From NCBI GenBank assembly GCA_020832655.1, contig JAFIEF010000012.1:1-64000 (forward strand): DNA of 64,000 nt. Direction: 5' to 3'. The notes beneath the pieces were generated by a model that searched no databases, was not told where the DNA came from, and saw only the letters and a program-made list of their open reading frames with translations. This DNA is from Paracoccaceae bacterium. GTDB lineage: Bacteria; Pseudomonadota; Alphaproteobacteria; Rhodobacterales; Rhodobacteraceae. Each line of letters starts with the position of its first letter. Within the stretch, counting starts at the first letter, position 1. A program made the position numbers and the translations under genes. Shown piece after piece: positions 63,275 to 64,000 of the stretch.

Positions 63275-64000
63275 TTAGCTTAGTGTCCGTCCCGGTCGTG
63301 CTCCGGTTGTGGCCTGATCACGCCACACTGCACGACCGTTGACCCATGTTCCGATGATCCCGTGTGCAGGGGTAAACGGGGCTTCGAATGTCGCGCCCTC
63401 GGCAATGCTAGCCGCGTCGAACAGCACCAGATCGGCAAACTGGCCCACGGCCAGCCGGCCCCGTCCTTTCAGCCCGAACCGTTCTGCCGTCATCCAGGTC
63501 ATGCGATGCACAGCTTCTTCCAGACTGAAAAGACCGACATCGCGCACATAATGGCCCAGCACGCGCGGAAACGTCCCCCAGACACGCGGATGTGGGTGTT
63601 TGCCGCGCGCTATACCATCAGAACAAACCATTGTATGCGGGTAGGACAGAATGCGGCGCACGTCCCCCTCATCCATGATGAAGAACGTCCCTGTCGCGGG
63701 TAGCAGGCGTTCCATGGCCTTGTCGATATCGACACACCATTCGGCGGCGATATCGGCCAGATCGCGCCCTGCCATTTCCGGATGAGGCACGGATTCCGCA
63801 ACCAGAACCCGCGTTGCCTGCCGGTGTCGGCCCGAATTCAGCATGGTCGAAGACGCGATCCACGGTGTTGTGTCAAGGCCCACGTCCTGATGCTGCCTTG
63901 CCGCGTCAATCATGGCGAGCGTGATTTCCGACAGGCCATGATTGGCAAGACCGGCGCATTTATGGTGCGACACATGTACCCCGCACTCAGCCGCGCGCCC
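63275..64000 (-). CDS. D-aminoacylase/N-acyl-D-amino-acid deacylase-type amidohydrolase (C-terminal part, runs off the right edge)
   Basis: 241 codons are visible and the frame is open to the window edge. The start of the visible part contains VHVSHHKCAG, the metal-site region of D-aminoacylases (HISHHK type). SYPHTMVCSDGIARGKHPHPRVWGTF (core MVCSDG and HPRVWGTF) holds the conserved Asp, and LKGRGRLAVGQFADLVLFD is the C-terminal amidohydrolase signature. It hydrolyses N-acyl-D-amino acids or similar amides. The terminal region GTWVNGRAVWRD is typical. Confidence 0.86.
   Translation of the reverse strand, partial: GRAAECGVHVSHHKCAGLANHGLSEITLAMIDAARQHQDVGLDTTPWIASSTMLNSGRHRQATRVLVAESVPHPEMAGRDLADIAAEWCVDIDKAMERLLPATGTFFIMDEGDVRRILSYPHTMVCSDGIARGKHPHPRVWGTFPRVLGHYVRDVGLFSLEEAVHRMTWMTAERFGLKGRGRLAVGQFADLVLFDAASIAEGATFEAPFTPAHGIIGTWVNGRAVWRDQATTGARPGRTLS

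Overview
The window is GC-rich chromosomal DNA from an alphaproteobacterium, almost certainly family Rhodobacteraceae. Four things point there: the cell-cycle genes gcrA and mipZ; a dcw cluster in the order mraZ-rsmH-ftsL-ftsI-murE-murF-mraY; a class I lysyl-tRNA synthetase; and a DUF1127 gene followed by a CCUCCUCCC-loop small-RNA cluster like the CcaF1/CcsR locus of Rhodobacter sphaeroides. The genus cannot be fixed from sequence reading alone.

Layout. 1-5100: the first codons of malate dehydrogenase, an MFS exporter with a divergent Lrp-type regulator, and a MotA/ExbB-like plus OmpA/MotB-like pair with a very long coiled coil. 5250-12000: a DUF2852 membrane protein preceded by a perfect palindromic operator and a TetR gene, SRP RNA, a small cytochrome c, an ABC-2 permease, gcrA, a membrane-anchored helix-hairpin-helix protein, a ZIP metal transporter, a DsrE-like secreted protein and a LysR regulator. 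12070-24330 (minus strand): nagZ, a SPOR protein, argS and then the dcw cluster; the mraZ leader carries a terminator hairpin like the UpsM sRNA. 24980-35560: mrp, a HIT protein, the DUF1127 gene with six CUCCUCC-loop hairpins (three predicted sRNAs), uvrD, an FMN-dependent alpha-hydroxy-acid dehydrogenase, pyruvate carboxylase and trpA. 35660-39280: an EamA exporter and an SsuABC/NMT1-type ABC importer. 39770-47680: lysK, a TerB-like protein, an ECF sigma/anti-sigma pair next to a sulfite-dehydrogenase-like molybdoenzyme and its cytochrome c, mipZ, rpmE, rplS and a ThiE-like gene. 47710-60920: a HI0933 flavoprotein, lpdA, DUF924, an MFS gene, queA, a bcp-like peroxiredoxin, DUF455, an M23 peptidase/bactofilin pair, tRNA-Leu, a DEAD-box helicase, a small lipoprotein, tRNA-Val and murQ.

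From about 61187 to the right edge the character changes. A 20-bp copy of a tRNA-Gln 3' end (attachment-site-like) is followed by fragments of IS91 and IS3 transposases and of an MFS gene, a divergent pair of unknown genes (one ribbon-helix-helix), a mostly empty stretch and the 3' part of a D-aminoacylase-type amidohydrolase. This looks like the left end of an integrated element or its remains.

How the genes work together: many concern the envelope. The dcw genes, nagZ and murQ (cell-wall recycling), the SPOR protein, the M23/bactofilin module, the OmpA-type stator pair and mipZ (division-site placement) sit beside translation genes (argS, lysK, rplS, rpmE, queA, tRNAs). The points most worth follow-up are the CcsR-type sRNA cluster, the UpsM-like mraZ leader with candidate MraZ boxes, the TetR operator palindrome, the ECF-linked sulfite oxidation locus and the tRNA-Gln attachment scar.
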